Origin: Polytrichum commune
Lineage: Eukaryota; Streptophyta; Polytrichopsida; Polytrichales; Polytrichaceae
Reading direction: 5' to 3'
DNA length: 64,000 bases
Assembly: GCA_950295325.1 (NCBI GenBank)
Contig: OX485805.1
Coordinates: 16,603,501-16,667,500, forward strand
The notes beneath the pieces were generated by a model, which saw nothing but the letters and a program-made list of their open reading frames with translations, was not told where the DNA came from and did no database searches. The number at the start of each line of letters is the position of its first letter. The first letter of the stretch is position 1. Made by a program: the position numbers and the translations under genes. This document shows, piece by piece, positions 1 through 13,700 of the stretch.

Positions 1-110
1 TCATATTGGCAATTAGCAGACGTAACACTTTGAGACCTCTAGGCATCTAGTGTCGGCCCTTTGCAAGTAGTGTACGTGACACTAAACATCATAAACAATG
101 TAGTGACAGA
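1..110 (+). repeat. dispersed repeat with GTGACACTAAA...GTAGTG motif
   Basis: Consensus order: a GACATTT/GACGTAAC stretch, CTAGGCATCTAGTGT, GGCCCTTTGCAA, then TGTACGTGACACTAAA and a TAGTG end. Diverged copies are at 31475-31570, 40680-40775 and 40940-41030. Part of it recurs at 4330-4380 and 35165-35202. It is possibly the terminal part of a CACTA-type element. Confidence 0.55.
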
Positions 111-303
111 TGAGTTGGTTGTGTTTGAGAAATAACCGGTTGAAGTTCAGGACTTTACGAAACTTACCGATCAGTTTAAAAGGAATCTATGGAACATGCC
201 TCAAACTAATAAAGAGAAGCTGAACGATGTCAACATGTAACCAGTTGGAATTGGAAACACTAGGATCTCAACCAATCATGCCCAAAAACCTCCTCGGACA
301 CTG
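107..303 (+). mobile_element. hAT-type MITE fragment, copy A
   Basis: Starts at the TTGTGTTTGAGAAATAACCGG part of the family and runs to the right end CTCCTCGGACACTG. The left terminus is missing and seems replaced by another dispersed repeat (1-110). No target duplication is visible. Confidence 0.7.
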
Positions 304-312
304 CCCATACTG

Positions 313-343
313 AATGAAATGAAACGAAACGAAACGAAACGAA
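313..343. repeat. (GAAAC)n pentanucleotide repeat
   Basis: Five GAAAC-type units directly right of the hAT MITE fragment. A similar (CATTT)n pentamer lies at 63226-63250. Confidence 0.9.
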
Positions 344-664
344 ATTGATTTTAAAATCCACGAAGCCAAAAAAACTAATGAAACTGAAAATACATCACAA
401 TGGTTACAAACCTGTTAATTCTCTAGATAGAAACCACAACGCCGTGGTGCATTTCAATAAATTGCCACGGCCTGCAGAGCCAGATGCTCATCCGGTAGGT
501 AAGATGGCCGTAAGTTGGTTTGATTTGTTGACATCCAGAGCATCCGACATGGTTTCTCATGAACTAAATTTGGACACTGAAGTTAGGCCATTGCAAGGGC
601 AAACGGTGAGCTGGGTATAACCAAATCGACGGTGGAGTGACATCTTGTGCCGATTACCTAGGAA

Positions 665-945
665 CAATGAAAGGAAAGAACTGACCGCTAAACTGTCAGT
701 TCTTTCCGACTGTTCTTTCTGACAGTTCTTTGACAGATAAACCAGTCGAGCTCAAAAACTAAACTGGTCGAAGTTCACAACTTCCGCAGACAGAATTACT
801 GATCGCTTCAGAGGAATGTAGAGAACATGCCCACAATTTAATTACTAAAGAAAACCAAACGAACGGTGTCAACCTGTAACCAGTTGGGACATGGAACTGG
901 CAGGATCTCGACCATTGATGCCCCCAAAACCCTCCCCGGAAACTG
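665..945 (+). mobile_element. hAT-type MITE, copy B
   Basis: Left end CAATGAAAGGAAAG, right end CTCCCCGGAAACTG. The body aligns with the other copies and has an extra ~45-bp stretch of CAGTTCTTT-type short repeats near 690-745. The flanking 8-mers do not match, so the duplication is lost or the borders are eroded. Confidence 0.7.
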
Positions 946-1439
946 CATGGCAGGGGCCGTCTGATCCACAGCCGAACTGATGCGCCACGTGATCGATCGA
1001 GTGAGTGAGTGAGTTAGTTAGCGATCAGCTTCCTGCTGCTGCAGTGACGATGGTGGTACGATCGAATTGAATGGCGTGGGAGGCGCTCCACGTTGATCTG
1101 ATTCAAGAATATTTGCCCAATTTTGTAGGTCAACTGGCCACTGGATCATCACATCATCGGAGGCGTCGCGTTGTTTTGGTGCATTAAACGGGTATCTGTG
1201 CAGTTTGCATCTGCCCCTCCTTTATTTGGCGAAATCCCAACAATCTTGGATCACTGTTTCCGTTCAGAGTGTAACAGTTGGGTTGTGGCCATAAGTAAAC
1301 CGAGTCTGCATGGAGGGAATGAACTCGCGACTTTGGTGTGGTGGGCACTGGGTAGGTGAGTTACCTGTGACGCCTTTTAATCAGCCTTTTAGGGTGACAC
1401 CATGCATACTAGTTACCAGAGAGCAAATCTTTTGTTTGT
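946..1439. other. no gene seen; GC-richer stretch with a CACGTG box
   Basis: Contains CACGTG (about 985), GATCGATCGA, a GAGT tandem and a 38-codon ATG frame at 1071-1187 that I do not believe. The composition recalls a promoter or first exon remnant, but nothing recognisable follows. Confidence 0.3.
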
Positions 1440-2230
1440 GGCTAAGTTAAGTCCGTCTAGTTATTGACTTTGAGTATTTGGGGGGATTTTTTAGGGCTGG
1501 GGCGAACCAACTTGTACACTGGTTCTTTGGAGGCAAGGGTTTAGACATCTGACAAGGAATGAGTGTATGGGTTGGTTCGTCCGAATGAATCTTTAGGGTT
1601 CTTGAAAACTGCATGAATAGTCCAAGTTTAGGTCCTCTTTGCACCCCCGAGATAGAAAAACGGAATGGGGTGAAAATGAGTTGATTTGGCCGGAAAGCAA
1701 GTTGTGCAGTATTTTTTTCGGAGATGGAGTACGGGACATGACGAGGAATGCAAGTTGTTTTGGATTTTTTTTTCCTCATAACTAAATAATTGCGTTTTCT
1801 CAAAGAGGCAAGTGAGTTAAACCCCGTACTTGTACAGTAGAGTCTCCCTAATTTGAGCATCAAACTATCTTACTTTGCGTACAAGTGCACACAAAATGGT
1901 TAACTCAATGGCACCCAAAAGTGATCCCAAGTGGTGTTAAAACAAGTCCTATTTGGCCAATCACCCCATCTTGCCTATCACTGCATCCTTCTCGGGCCAC
2001 CACTTTTATAATCAGCCAATTTGGGTCCACACAAGAATCATTCTACTCCTAGTTGGGTGCATTGATAGTGGTCATTCACTGTTTCTTGTTTTTCTACCTC
2101 ATATATACCCATACACTTACCGCATCCATTGGAGCTTGAAGAACGGAGCTCCCTTGTGGGGGCCAGGGATTTATGGTGTCTATGTAAACTCGTCCATTGT
2201 AGAGGTGAAGACGTAGCAAGTTGTTTTACA
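1440..2230 (+). repeat. dispersed repeat R2, copy 1
   Basis: About 600 bp within this span match 41280-41740 in the same orientation, for example GAGATGGAGTA, GACGAGGAATGCA, CAAAGAGGCAAGT and AACTCAATGGCACCCAAAA. There is no convincing coding frame; the 138-codon minus frame here is not conserved in copy 2. The element type is unknown. Confidence 0.6.
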
Positions 2231-4572
2231 ATCTATGTATGATTGTTTTTAGGGTGTTTGATTCCAAAAATAACATAACAGACCCCGAATTAGTCTAGTG
2301 GACTCGAATTGGAACGAATCGGCCCTCAACCTTGTAAAGTGACTTTTTTTTTAGGGTGACCTTTTTGTACCAAAGCCGTCATCAACAATAAATTGAATTT
2401 CCATAGATGCCACCAACCCCATGCCCCATGTGGGCATGGAAGATCTTATGGATGTAATTTCTTTAAAACTCTACTACATAATTAATGGGGGAGAGCATGG
2501 CCAAGGCAAGAAGCCCACATCTTTGAGCTAGGTCCCCCCAAAAAATACTCCAAAAGGACCCACTCCAGAAGGGCCCATATCAAAGAGGTGGGTGTCTAGC
2601 TCTGGCTGGGAGAGCATGCTTTTCTTTCCTTGTGAATAATCCTATCTAACCAAGTTATCTGCCACAAATAGTGTGGACCACTCTATCAAGCTCATTTTTA
2701 CCAATTGCCAACAATACTGAATATCATAAGTTTATAGTAACTCTATTGGATTGAAGGTAATGTGCAATGTATTCAATCTAGCCAATGGACGACGTCTCTC
2801 CTTGAAGTGATCATATTCTTGAACATGGCGCTCACCACCAAAACCTACCTTTGATAAACATCTCCAACTATTCCAAATGATGATATTTCCTTGAAATCTT
2901 GCTCGTTTTTGATAATCAAAACATTCTTTCTTCTTCTTGTTGGTCTTCTCAAGCTCTTTGCATAGACACCAAAATTGTCTCCTAATGCTTAGCCATTTGA
3001 ACACTTGACCAATCAAAATCTAGATGATTTTCATGTCAACTTTTGATGTTTTCTCCCTCGATTCTTGGATTTAGGAAATAGGATTAAGCTTTTTAGATTT
3101 GCAATCTTTATAGCTTTCATTTGACACCTACTCACAAATAGAAGTGAAAGAACTAGAACATACTGAATGGTTGAAAGATTCAAGTATAACAAGGATTGCA
3201 CGTTATTTTATTTCTAGATAGTATGGGATGGTGTACACCATGGACCACACTAAAGCACCGCAAAGGGTAAGTCAGACTACCTATAAACTTGCCCACATTA
3301 TTTATTATAATCATTGTAGAAAAGTTTTCCACCAAAAGTGCATGGCTTCAAATTGGGCCCTCCATTTTTGACAAAGAAATACCCTCTTTCTGAATCAGAC
3401 AATCTCAACATGTCCCATAATGATTAAGCCAACCTCAGATTAATTACCAACAATTTCAATATGATACTAATGGTCAACCTAAGTAGCTTTTAAAGTATGT
3501 ATATATATATATATATATATATTCAAATTATGACATTTAACGTAGCATATTGGGATACTTGAGATGATAATTTTGTGTTTTAATATGCAAGGGAAAGAAA
3601 TTATTGAGCATACTAATGGCAAGTGTCACGTGTTGACATTTTAATATCCAAGATGATGATATTCTTGAGCATACTAAGGCCAAGTGTTGTTTGTGTATAC
3701 TTTAGTCCACTTGTAGATTGTTGTGCAACCCCATGGTGGCAACAACTGAGATAAACTGCAAACGTCCTTGGATAGTAAGACCATTGGAGAGTTGATAATG
3801 GTTTTATAATAATATATTCTAGAGGAATTCTAGAGGAATTCAAAACAACATTTAGATTGAAAACATAATGTTGCTTATATATTCTACTAGAATATTTTGT
3901 TACTATAAGATTTTATTATAATTATTAATAAGATGAAGAAAATTCCTAAGGTTTGGACTAGGACCCCCATAATATAAAATGCCTTGTTATACAACTTTAA
4001 ACCATTGTATTTTTTACTAAAACTTGTCTATGTACATAAATTTTGATACCATTGGATTCATATTGACTTTCTCTTTATCAACATGTAAAACAAAAAATGC
4101 TAAGTTAATAATCATATTGATACAATTATAGAGTGATATACAAATTAATAAATATGTAATATAATCCCAGTTGTTACCACCTTGGGTGTGCAACATAGGC
4201 ATACACCTCATAACAATATTGAACATACTCATGCTAAGATATTAGTAAGTGCACTTGAACGCCAAGTGTCATGTGGGGTGACACTAATGGTGAAGCTGTT
4301 GGTTAGTGGTGCAACCTAGGATACGCCTCAAAATAGGGTAAGTGACACTATGACACATGTGACACTAAATACCATCAAAGATGTAGTCAAGGATGCTTTA
4401 CACATCACTTATGTGTTTTCTCTGTTGCACTTTCATGTGGTACCTACATAACATGTTGTTCAATTCATTTGATTAATTAAGTAACATAACCATAGTGGTA
4501 ATTTTGTCTCTTGTTTGTTTTGTTATAGTGGCCCCCCTTTGACATATAGACTTGACAAGTATAGGACGAAAG
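2231..4572. other. no gene seen; AT-rich, with an AT microsatellite
   Basis: Holds an (AT)n run at about 3498-3522 and three diverged copies of a GAGCATACTAA-GCCAAGTGT motif (3604, 3664, 4227). All longer frames look random. Confidence 0.5.
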
Positions 4573-4780
4573 GAGAGGGGGAATTATCGCATACAAGCGT
4601 GCTTCTTGGGTTGTCCAACTTAAGAGCTATGATAATATATACCTTGGAGGTAACTCTTTTTAGTTGATTTGAGTCCGGATTTAGTTTTAAAGACTTATAA
4701 GGGCCACAAACTTGTAGTGAGTCAAGCTTTCATGTCGGATGGTCCAAGAAGTACACTCCTGTGTGATAATTCCCTCTCTC
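4573..4780. mobile_element. MITE-like element with ~48-bp diverged inverted ends
   Basis: The left arm (about 4573-4620, GAGAGGGGGAATTATC...) is inverted-complementary to the right arm (about 4731-4780) at roughly three of four positions. A related arm without its partner occurs at 40625-40675, next to a GA microsatellite. I cannot assign a superfamily because the target duplication is unclear. Confidence 0.5.
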
Positions 4781-6999
4781 TATGATAAACCAACCCTCAT
4801 TTACGGTGCCAATAATACATTTCATTTCATTTTATGTATCTTGTTGCAATGGATTTTTCTAATTAAAATTTTTTTCCCCTTGTTGCTGCATATTATAAGT
4901 TGGTAGGGGTGAACTATGATTCCGGACATATATTAATCTTTTTGATTTTTTTTAATCTCATTTATCTTGTTTTTTTTAGACAATAAGGTCAAAAACATTT
5001 GTTTCTATAAATTGCAAACCAAAGAAGACACACCCACTTTGAGGGAATGTAGAGTCCCTCAAGCATTTCATCCCGCTATGTGATCCATAGCCAAAGCCAA
5101 AGAAACTCACCAAGCCAAGGACAAGCCATAGCCCACCAAAAGATAATCGAGGAGGGCATGTGAAAGAAAGAGAACACCAAGGACAAAGCCTAACTGATTT
5201 TTCAATTCCATCTAATTACCAAGTGGTCGCTACAACATAAGACCCCTAGATGCCCCAAGTTTGAATATAATACTAAGAGCCCATCCTCCATACTAGGGCA
5301 CGTCTTGATATACTTGAGGATCCTTGCCCACGCCATTACGCCGTCAATGATGCTATCATCCCAAAAGAGCCACTTCACTTTGCTAGCATGGCATTGTTCA
5401 TGGTTAAACACCTAATCTTCCTATCAGTCCACATAAGGTGAGTGCACCTATTACAAACAATTAAAACATTCTGACATGGATAGCGGTTTGATAACATAAT
5501 AAAATTTTCATGAACATATTAGCAAATCCAAATGAGGAATATGGGAGTTGAATTTGCTATTTAAGAATTGAAGGTGAATATCTTTTGAATTCCTAGAGTG
5601 AAAGCCATAGATGACTTAAATACATTTTCCTTTCAAATATGAACTTTACACTTGAATATGTACCTAGACATCAAAAATTCATTATAGGTCACAGTTCAAG
5701 ATAAGTGCATTCACCTTAGTCTTAAGGTAGTGCCACAGTGGAGATGCCAACTCATGTTCCATTTGGCAAAGGACTTGCAGATGCTTTTGCCAAAGAGGCC
5801 TTGTTTCCAAGGGAGTAAGTGTTTCAAATCATGTTTGAGCTTAGGATTTTTTTACATTAAATATTATATTTTTGTGTCACCAATTCTATTTGTCTTGCTC
5901 AATACTAAATTGTAAAGTGCCCATGTAGTGTAACCAACACTAAATGTAAACCTAACACCATTTGTCATTCCTTGTATGAAAAATTGGGCATTCTAGATTT
6001 ACAATGTTGCCATTACTGTCACTTACTAAGATCTTCCTCAATGATGTGATACATGTTAGACAATAAGATCTTCTTAAAGAATAGCAAATCTTTCAAGGGG
6101 TTTGGTTCTACTTTCGGAATGATTAAGCTTTCAATTATATGAGGCACGGTATGCACATAATCAAGTATTATCATGTTTTGTTGACTATAGTAGGCTTGAA
6201 ATGGGGAGGGAGGGGGGGGGGTCACTTAGATGTTTGTAATTGAGACACTTGAGAACAAGGGGTAGATTTCTTGGGCCCTAGCATTACCTAATCTTCTAAC
6301 ACTCACAATTTTAATGAAACCTATGGGTAAGTTAGCTTCTTAGGATAGTGGAATTTTCAATGGCATATGATAGAATTATATTGTAGAATAAATTATATAA
6401 TACATTCAACATTATAATAGAAATGAAACAATGCAACACATTCCATATCATAATAACAATGAAACACAAACCCTAATAAAGCTTTCACATTTCCTACTTC
6501 CCACAACACCTACATTGATACATCACAATGAAACAAACAAGCTTTGCTATCAACCAAACATTCCATAACCAAGGGTTTGGACCTAATGTACACACATTTT
6601 AATGATACCTATATTTAAACAATTGACAACAAACTCTTCAAACTCACAAGTATTTCAAAATGATTATGTGTTCACAAACACAAAACCTTCTCATACTATT
6701 GCATTTGATGTGCAATACATGCATTCAAGTTCACAACCACAACAAGTCCAAAAATTCAAAATGTGCTTGTGTTCACAAACACAATGCACAATTGTTCACT
6801 TAAGAATTGCCCTAGTTCAGGGTTTATGTAGAGATCAAAAATAGCAAGCAACTTCTAAAACACATGCATGGGTTTGCCTACAAGTGAAACACCACATATG
6901 GCATAAACAACCAAGTCCAAAAACCACTATCTAGGATATGTTGCTACAAAAACCATTATTTTTGCTTTGAAAACATCAAGATTATCGTCCTCAATGCAC
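4781..6999. other. no gene seen
   Basis: AT-rich sequence with a 10-base G run (6212-6221) and a stretch at 5570-5650 related to the tandem repeats near 62.6 kb. Frames are short and unremarkable. Confidence 0.5.
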
Positions 7000-9900
7000 T
7001 CCCCTCTTTGTTGGGGATACTAGAATGGCATATGCTTTGTGGGCATGATCTTATGAATCACATTCACATTGAAATGGCTCATCAAAAACACATCTCTCAA
7101 CTATGACAACTCCCTCAATGTTAGGTCGGTTAGTGGTGCAATCATTAGTTGCGGTGAGATCCTCCTCAATAGTCTCTTCCTCGCAGATAGCCACTGCAAA
7201 TTGATTATGGGTTGCGACTCCACAAAACTCTCCATGAGGATTCAATGTACCCCCCAAATTGTGTGCATGTCATAAATTGCCAATTAAAGTGTTTGGAATT
7301 CCAACCCCCCCCCCCCCCAATCCATATGCACTAATGCAGGTTTGTTGCTTTGAGTGAGAACATCACACTTAGCTGCTCCAGGTCGGAGGATCCGAGTGTG
7401 CGCACTATAGTCTTCACAAACTTTGGAGATATTGGTTCATGCCATGCTCCAACAACTTGATACGTACTTTTGCACTCACCCTCCTATCCATGTTTCCCAC
7501 AACCCCCAATCCGACAACTCAAACTATATCCCACAAACCATCAATCCAAATATGACAAATCCTATTGGAATCTTCTTCACTAATAGGCCCTCAAGCAAAT
7601 ATGGGGTTGTCATTGTGATCATTGGTACCCAATTAAATAAGTTGCTCTCATTGTTTAGGCAAACCATCATTGGATATGTGAATTCACAAATTCATCTTAT
7701 GAATTTGCATCAATTGCATTCATGCTCCACAATTTGTGGACATTGTCATACTTGATACTTCATGATGACAATGCATATAATACTATCCAAATCTATCCAC
7801 TTCCAACCACAATGATTATACTTAAATTTTAAAATACCTCTTTGTTTTTGAAAACCTATTTAACAACACCATGTGGGTTAGTCCACTACTTGTCTTTTTT
7901 CCAACCTGCATTATTCAGCAAATACAATGGTTGTCTACAAACTCCCCATTTAGTTCCCGCCTTTCTTCTCATCTTTTGCACCCTACCAACCCCCCATGTT
8001 CCCTTGTCGCCCCCATCATGGATGTTTGATGGATTGCCCGAACCAAAAGACCCTTTCTTCCTTCATTTTTTACCAACAACCATTGCCACTGCCATGTTAG
8101 TAGACTAGTAGTGTGTTACAGCGTTGCACAAAAAAACCTCACGGTCACTCCCCAACCCTAGCATGCATGTGTTAGGATTCAGAGTAGCTGAGATGTAGTT
8201 GTTTGAGTTGTTAAAGTAGATAGAAAATGTATGAGAGTCAATATGTTCTTGAATATTAATGGATTTTCATTTAATTAACTCACCAAGGCAAAACCATAAA
8301 TTTGGTCCCCCCCCCTGATTTTCACAAATAGAAATACCTTATCAACTGATGGAGCAACAACTTGTGCTTCAAAACTGTCCATCATCTCGTGTTTCCATCT
8401 CCATTATGTTCATGATGTCTAGGCCATTGTCAACAACTACCGACTCTACATGCTCAACAATGGGATGAGAACACCCAACAATTGCATCTTGAATTTGTTC
8501 TCTCAACACCTCAAAGTCCCCATTCTTACATGATGTTGGGTTCTTAGAAGATTGGTAAGCAAATGCTTGGCCTCCACCTTCTCCATGTCCCAAGGGTACA
8601 TAAACCATTTCTTATTCTTGGCATGCCCATCTTCAATGTTCTCAACATCCTTTGAGCATCTCTTAGTCCCTCCTTGAGAGCATCAACAACCATATTATCA
8701 TTTGACACCAAATTATAGTCACCCAAATTGCCCATAGTTGCACCTTCAACAAGTGGATGGAGCTTTGCCCATATTTTTGTTTTGTTTATTATGGTATCTA
8801 CCAAACTAAGGATATTATGGCCATATTCTATTGCACTAAGATGATTGAGTGTGTTGGCACAAGAGAGGAGCTCATGAAAATCATAAGCTCTCTCTCATAC
8901 CGACCATTCCCCCAATCTTACTAAAAGATCTCCCATGCATCACTACCCATAAGGTGAAATGGTACACGTAGGTGACCATTATTGTCTCTAAATTGCATCA
9001 CAAGTAGAACAACAAAATGAAAACTTTATTGTATATCTAGAAAACATAGTTGGCTTATAAAAGACTCAACAACAATTACCTTTTAGGTTTAACCCAAAAC
9101 ATCATGATCACCCCAAGTCAACCAAAGTTTCCAAATGCAAAAACAGAATGACATTTTTGTTGCAAGAACTATCCTAGACCTTAGGTCCAACTTCTCACTC
9201 AAAAATATGCCAATCTAGTCACCACTTATTATGAGGTAGTAAAGTACCCAAGGTGTATTCTTTATGTGTATCTAGAGACAATGTCAATGAGTCTAAACAT
9301 TTCTTGACCTTCAATATTGACATATTCATGGTGCTAACCCCAATTTTGATGTTTGTCCATTGGATATCTTCCAACTTCAAACCATTATCGTCCAAAGTAT
9401 ATTGATTATAGACTAGCCTAATGTGTTCACATGCACACACATCACCACCAACCTGTAAGATGGGAACTCGACTGTCAAGAGGGTTGATAGGTTTTTGTCA
9501 AGCTTGGAGCTTGAGAACAACCAACAATCCCATAACACTCTACAATGATATCATGCTTTAGATTTGTAGTCACCTAGCTTAATTGGCAGCGACAAGAATC
9601 ACCATCACTAGAATGGCCTATGATAGGTCCAAGAACTTCAACGCATTCAAATTCCCACAATTTGTCAACCAAATTCCATTGAGAATGAACCTATGTGCCC
9701 ATCAAAACATTTAGTTGTAATACTATCTACAAACATTAATATAGGTTGGTTAGCATGAAGGGGACTGACAACTATGACGTGGGCTAGACCTTCCATTTTG
9801 TTGTTGCAAAACGCGTTTGTGTTGTTGTTGTAACATGTTTCTCCAACACCAACCACTAGATTGAATGAGGTATAATAGAGGTGGTCCTCTTTTGGACCCC

Positions 9901-11400
9901 AAAATCATGTCAAAGAATTTCATTTGTCATCCCAAGCAATGAGCTTTGACCTTGGTTTCAATCTTTGACAATATAACAGGAATGGGTGTTGTGAGTCCAT
10001 GGGCAAACATTCCAAACTTATAGATACTTACAACACACTTGAATATTTCTTCTTGCTCTCCAACCACAAACTAGACTCCTTTTTTATTCTCTCGTTTAAT
10101 TGTTCTATAGCTAGGGCCTGCCATGTGAACAAGTCACATAGTCATCTACCTCCATATGTTTTCATTGCTTGAAAAAATGACTTGTTGTTACTTGTAAATC
10201 TATAGTATATTTTTGGAGTTATTTAAATTTTTGTTGACATCCACCATGAAATCCCATAGAGTAGGTTGCCCTCCATAAAACCTTGATCTACGTGCGGACA
10301 CTATATTATCACACACTTTGATCACATCAACTGAGTTAGAAACTAACATTTGATGGTTTGTTTGAATGAGGGCATGGTCATTTGAAGTCGGGCAACCCAT
10401 GTTTTTTGTGCCCACTAGTGCATCCTCTCCTCACGGTTTTTTTGAAGTGATTTTTGGACTATGTGCTTCCAAGTCAAGAACAAACACGTAGCCTAGCTTT
10501 CCACCTACACATGTTCCCCTTGTACTCCTCTTCTTTGGATTAGAATCCTTTTGCATGACCCTCTGCCTAAAACTATTCTCTGCCTAATGCTATAGTATCA
10601 TACATGGAACAAGGCAAATTGTCAAATGAATGACTTGAAACGGAGATCCTTGTACACATTTTGTGTCTAAAGGTTCCAACAAGGTGAAGTGACTTGCCAA
10701 ATAAATAAATGAATGGAGTAGTTCTAGTTCAAGAATCCACATAACCCTAGGGTGGGGGTCATTCAACAATCCATACACATAGTAGGAGTGTACACCATAC
10801 ATTGCCTTCGAGGACCATAAACCTCAACACACGGGGGAGAAGGGAGAACTTTTAGATATATCAAGTCCATAGTCGGCACCACATTGGTCATTGTCAGCAT
10901 GTGGTTTTCAACCAATTGTGAATGGAAGACTAGTTTCCATGAACCAAAGAGTTTGATTGTGCATGACATCTTCTATGCATAGTGGAGAGAGCAGACTTCG
11001 GGCACTTGCCATGTTTCAAACTCCTTGATTGATTTTGCATGCTTTTAAAGCCTTTCAAGATGATTTTATGAGATTAGCCTCCAAATTCTTCTAGGGTGGG
11101 TAAAGTTGAAGGTAATCCCCACAATAAGTGCATCTTACCTTGAACCAAAAGGATTTAACATCCAGGTTACCAACCATAGCAAATGGTAATTTGTTTCCTT
11201 CAATACTATTGTTAACCCCATATAGGATTTCCAAATTGTTGCTAACAACTTATGATGATTAGAAGCGGCCATAATAACTGACTTACCTTTTGGCGCTCCA
11301 AATTGGGGGTGATTAAGGAATTTCACCCATTTTCCTTCAACATCAATTCCTTATATGAATGTTTAACATGGTATGACTCTTCTTAAAGCTAAGCAAAGGT
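7000..11400 (-). pseudogene. possible decayed coding element, unknown family
   Basis: A series of medium open frames, all on the minus strand and in sequence (about 11326-11135, 10969-10763, 10415-10200, 9856-9665, 9440-9219, 8804-8544, 8608-8369, 7257-7051), have protein-like composition, for example a Met/Val/Asp-rich run near 8700-8560. Stops and frameshifts separate them. I cannot match any to a transposase or reverse transcriptase motif. This could also be chance in AT-rich DNA. Confidence 0.25.
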
Positions 11401-12969
11401 TGTGATTATTTGTCTTTATATGGTCAACACTAGTAGATCCAAAATCCTTGAAAAAAATTCATCGCAATAGAGCTTTACAATCCCCACTCCACTTTAATTC
11501 CAAATTCTCAAATTCTATCTATGATCCTCTAAGGAAATTAATTTAAGTTTTTCCCTTAGTTTTCCCTCTACAATGGTGTATCCTTGCATCATATCCTTTG
11601 GGGACAAGGGTGGATTTCAAATTTACCTCTCCTGGATCAATGTGGTCATCACTCATGCTAACTTTGCATGAGTTGCTCAATAAAATATTATAAGATAATT
11701 CCAACTCCAATTGGTGTGTATGTGACCTCACTAATTACAAGAGCAACCTAATTATAGTTTGGAAACTTATAAGTTTGCAAATTGATTTCATTGCCTTGGG
11801 CGGCCCCGGCGTGCAAGTGTGTTCGTCTGGTGGTTATTATCCTTTCTTTCGACTTCAATAATTAGCTTGTCAATTTGTACCACGGAACAAAGAAAAAATA
11901 AAAAATGTCACGATGTGGTCATATTCCATTTCAAATGTATCCTATGCAAACCAAGGTCCATTGATATTGTTCTTCTTTAAAATAATATTTCATCCTACCA
12001 AGAATGCTTTTACTTATAAAATGTGTATAATGATACAAAGTGAATGCATTTAATTGTAACAAGTAATCAAAGTACAACCAACAAGGGTGAAGCCCCATTG
12101 AGGGACTCTACAAGATTCAAGCGATAATGCCTAGAATTGATTAAGCTTTGCAAATAACCACTATGTTGCTATAAAATGCAATCAACTCTGTAACACATTC
12201 CACCTATGTTGAATGTCAAGGTGAGCGACATCCAACACATGGCCAAACTCTGTCAAGGTAGTTTTCCATTCAATCATATGGTAATCAGTAAGGTCATCCC
12301 ACACAATGCAATGCACCTAGGGGAGAGGCCTTCTAGAATCATTGAGAACAAGATTGTTGTGTTGCCGCCAAATACACATGGAAGAATCTAAATTCTCAAT
12401 ATGAGAATTGATTAATTTATGAGTGAAGGCATTGATGAAGCATGTTGCCCAAGAGAACAATAATGAGGAACTCCTAGATTTTAGAGAAAACAATGATACA
12501 AAGCAACCCTCAATTGTTTTATTTCTATTATATTTGGTTTGCTTCTTATATTAAGTAAATGAAATATATTATATTTCAGTTAAAACATGGGGGAATCAAT
12601 GGTGTTTGTTTAGAAAACGCAATGCAAATAAAAGATAGGGGCATATTTTATATTTCCAAGTAATAATTTTAAAATCTTAGAAATTTAGGATATTGGAAAT
12701 TTAATTCAAAAAATGATGGGCATATTCTAAGAAAATGCATCAAATATGTGGAATGTCCCATGAATATACACATTGCTTCATAGTCACCCTTCGAAAACAC
12801 CCATGCATCTGTAGTGGTTCATATATGTACAAGGGAGTAACCCCACATAATGTAAGAACACAAGTGAGAGCTTCATTTATGAAATAATTAAAGAGCCCCA
12901 TGGTTACCAATTCTTAAGTAAGTGACAAATGCTCATGCCAATCATTGTTGTCCACCTAAGGGCATGGCC
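11401..12969. other. no gene seen
   Basis: AT-rich and without repeats I could match elsewhere in the window. Nothing coding recognised. Confidence 0.45.
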
Positions 12970-13700
12970 ACACGTAGCAATTTCAAGCTAGAATATGGGT
13001 CGAAATGGGGGTTTGGGGTCAAACAGAGGCTAGACATATAAAAGAAGTTGGGGTGTGTCATAGAGTTGTTTAAAGAGGTGCATGAAATCGTTGCAAATGG
13101 CATGTCACATTTGTTGCATTATGTTGTGCACAATTTATCTTCTAAGCGTTGAATTGTCCCCCACAAAGTGGAATATCAAGCTATCCATAAGTTTTGATCA
13201 ATTTGACCACCATGGTCTTGTTCTCCACTCTTGAACAAGTCAAATGTCATTTTCCTCATACACATTATGTTGTAGAACATGTCATGTGTGTAGATATTGC
13301 ATATAGGCACTTGTCGAACTAACAAATGGACATCGGCTTGATGTACCACTTGTCCTCAAGGTTACCAATGTGTCATGTAAGGATGCCATTGACTTGTTTC
13401 ATGAGGATACTCAAGTGAGTCCTCTTCGCAATAATACATTGACATAAATTGTTGTCTAGAGTAAGATGTATTGTCGTCCCCATGCCTTTCAACCTCTTTA
13501 ATTATGCATGATGTCTTGCCCTTGACTCTAAGGACACCATGTACGTATTCTTGATAGAGATTGCAAACTCAATGCATGAGGGCCATGGCAGTGGCAATCC
13601 TCACATTGTCCATGGACATGTAGTATGATTCCTTCATGCATGGCATGCTAGTTGGACAACTTGGTAATCAAGAGGACCGGCCAAGGGACATCCTGGTTTG
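12970..13700 (-). other. no supported gene; faint minus-strand coding trace
   Basis: One minus-strand register reads protein-like over short runs (for example DKWYIKPMSICLVRQVPIC) but is broken by stops. I cannot assign it. Confidence 0.15.

Noticed and set aside
1071-1187. 38-codon ATG frame starting MAWEALHVDLIQEYLPNFVG
   Set aside because: It looks somewhat protein-like in a GC-richer stretch, but it is too short, has no recognisable continuation or clear splice donor, and no family match.
1447-1863. 138-codon minus-strand frame
   Set aside because: It lies in dispersed repeat R2, and the second R2 copy (41.3-41.6 kb) does not keep the frame.
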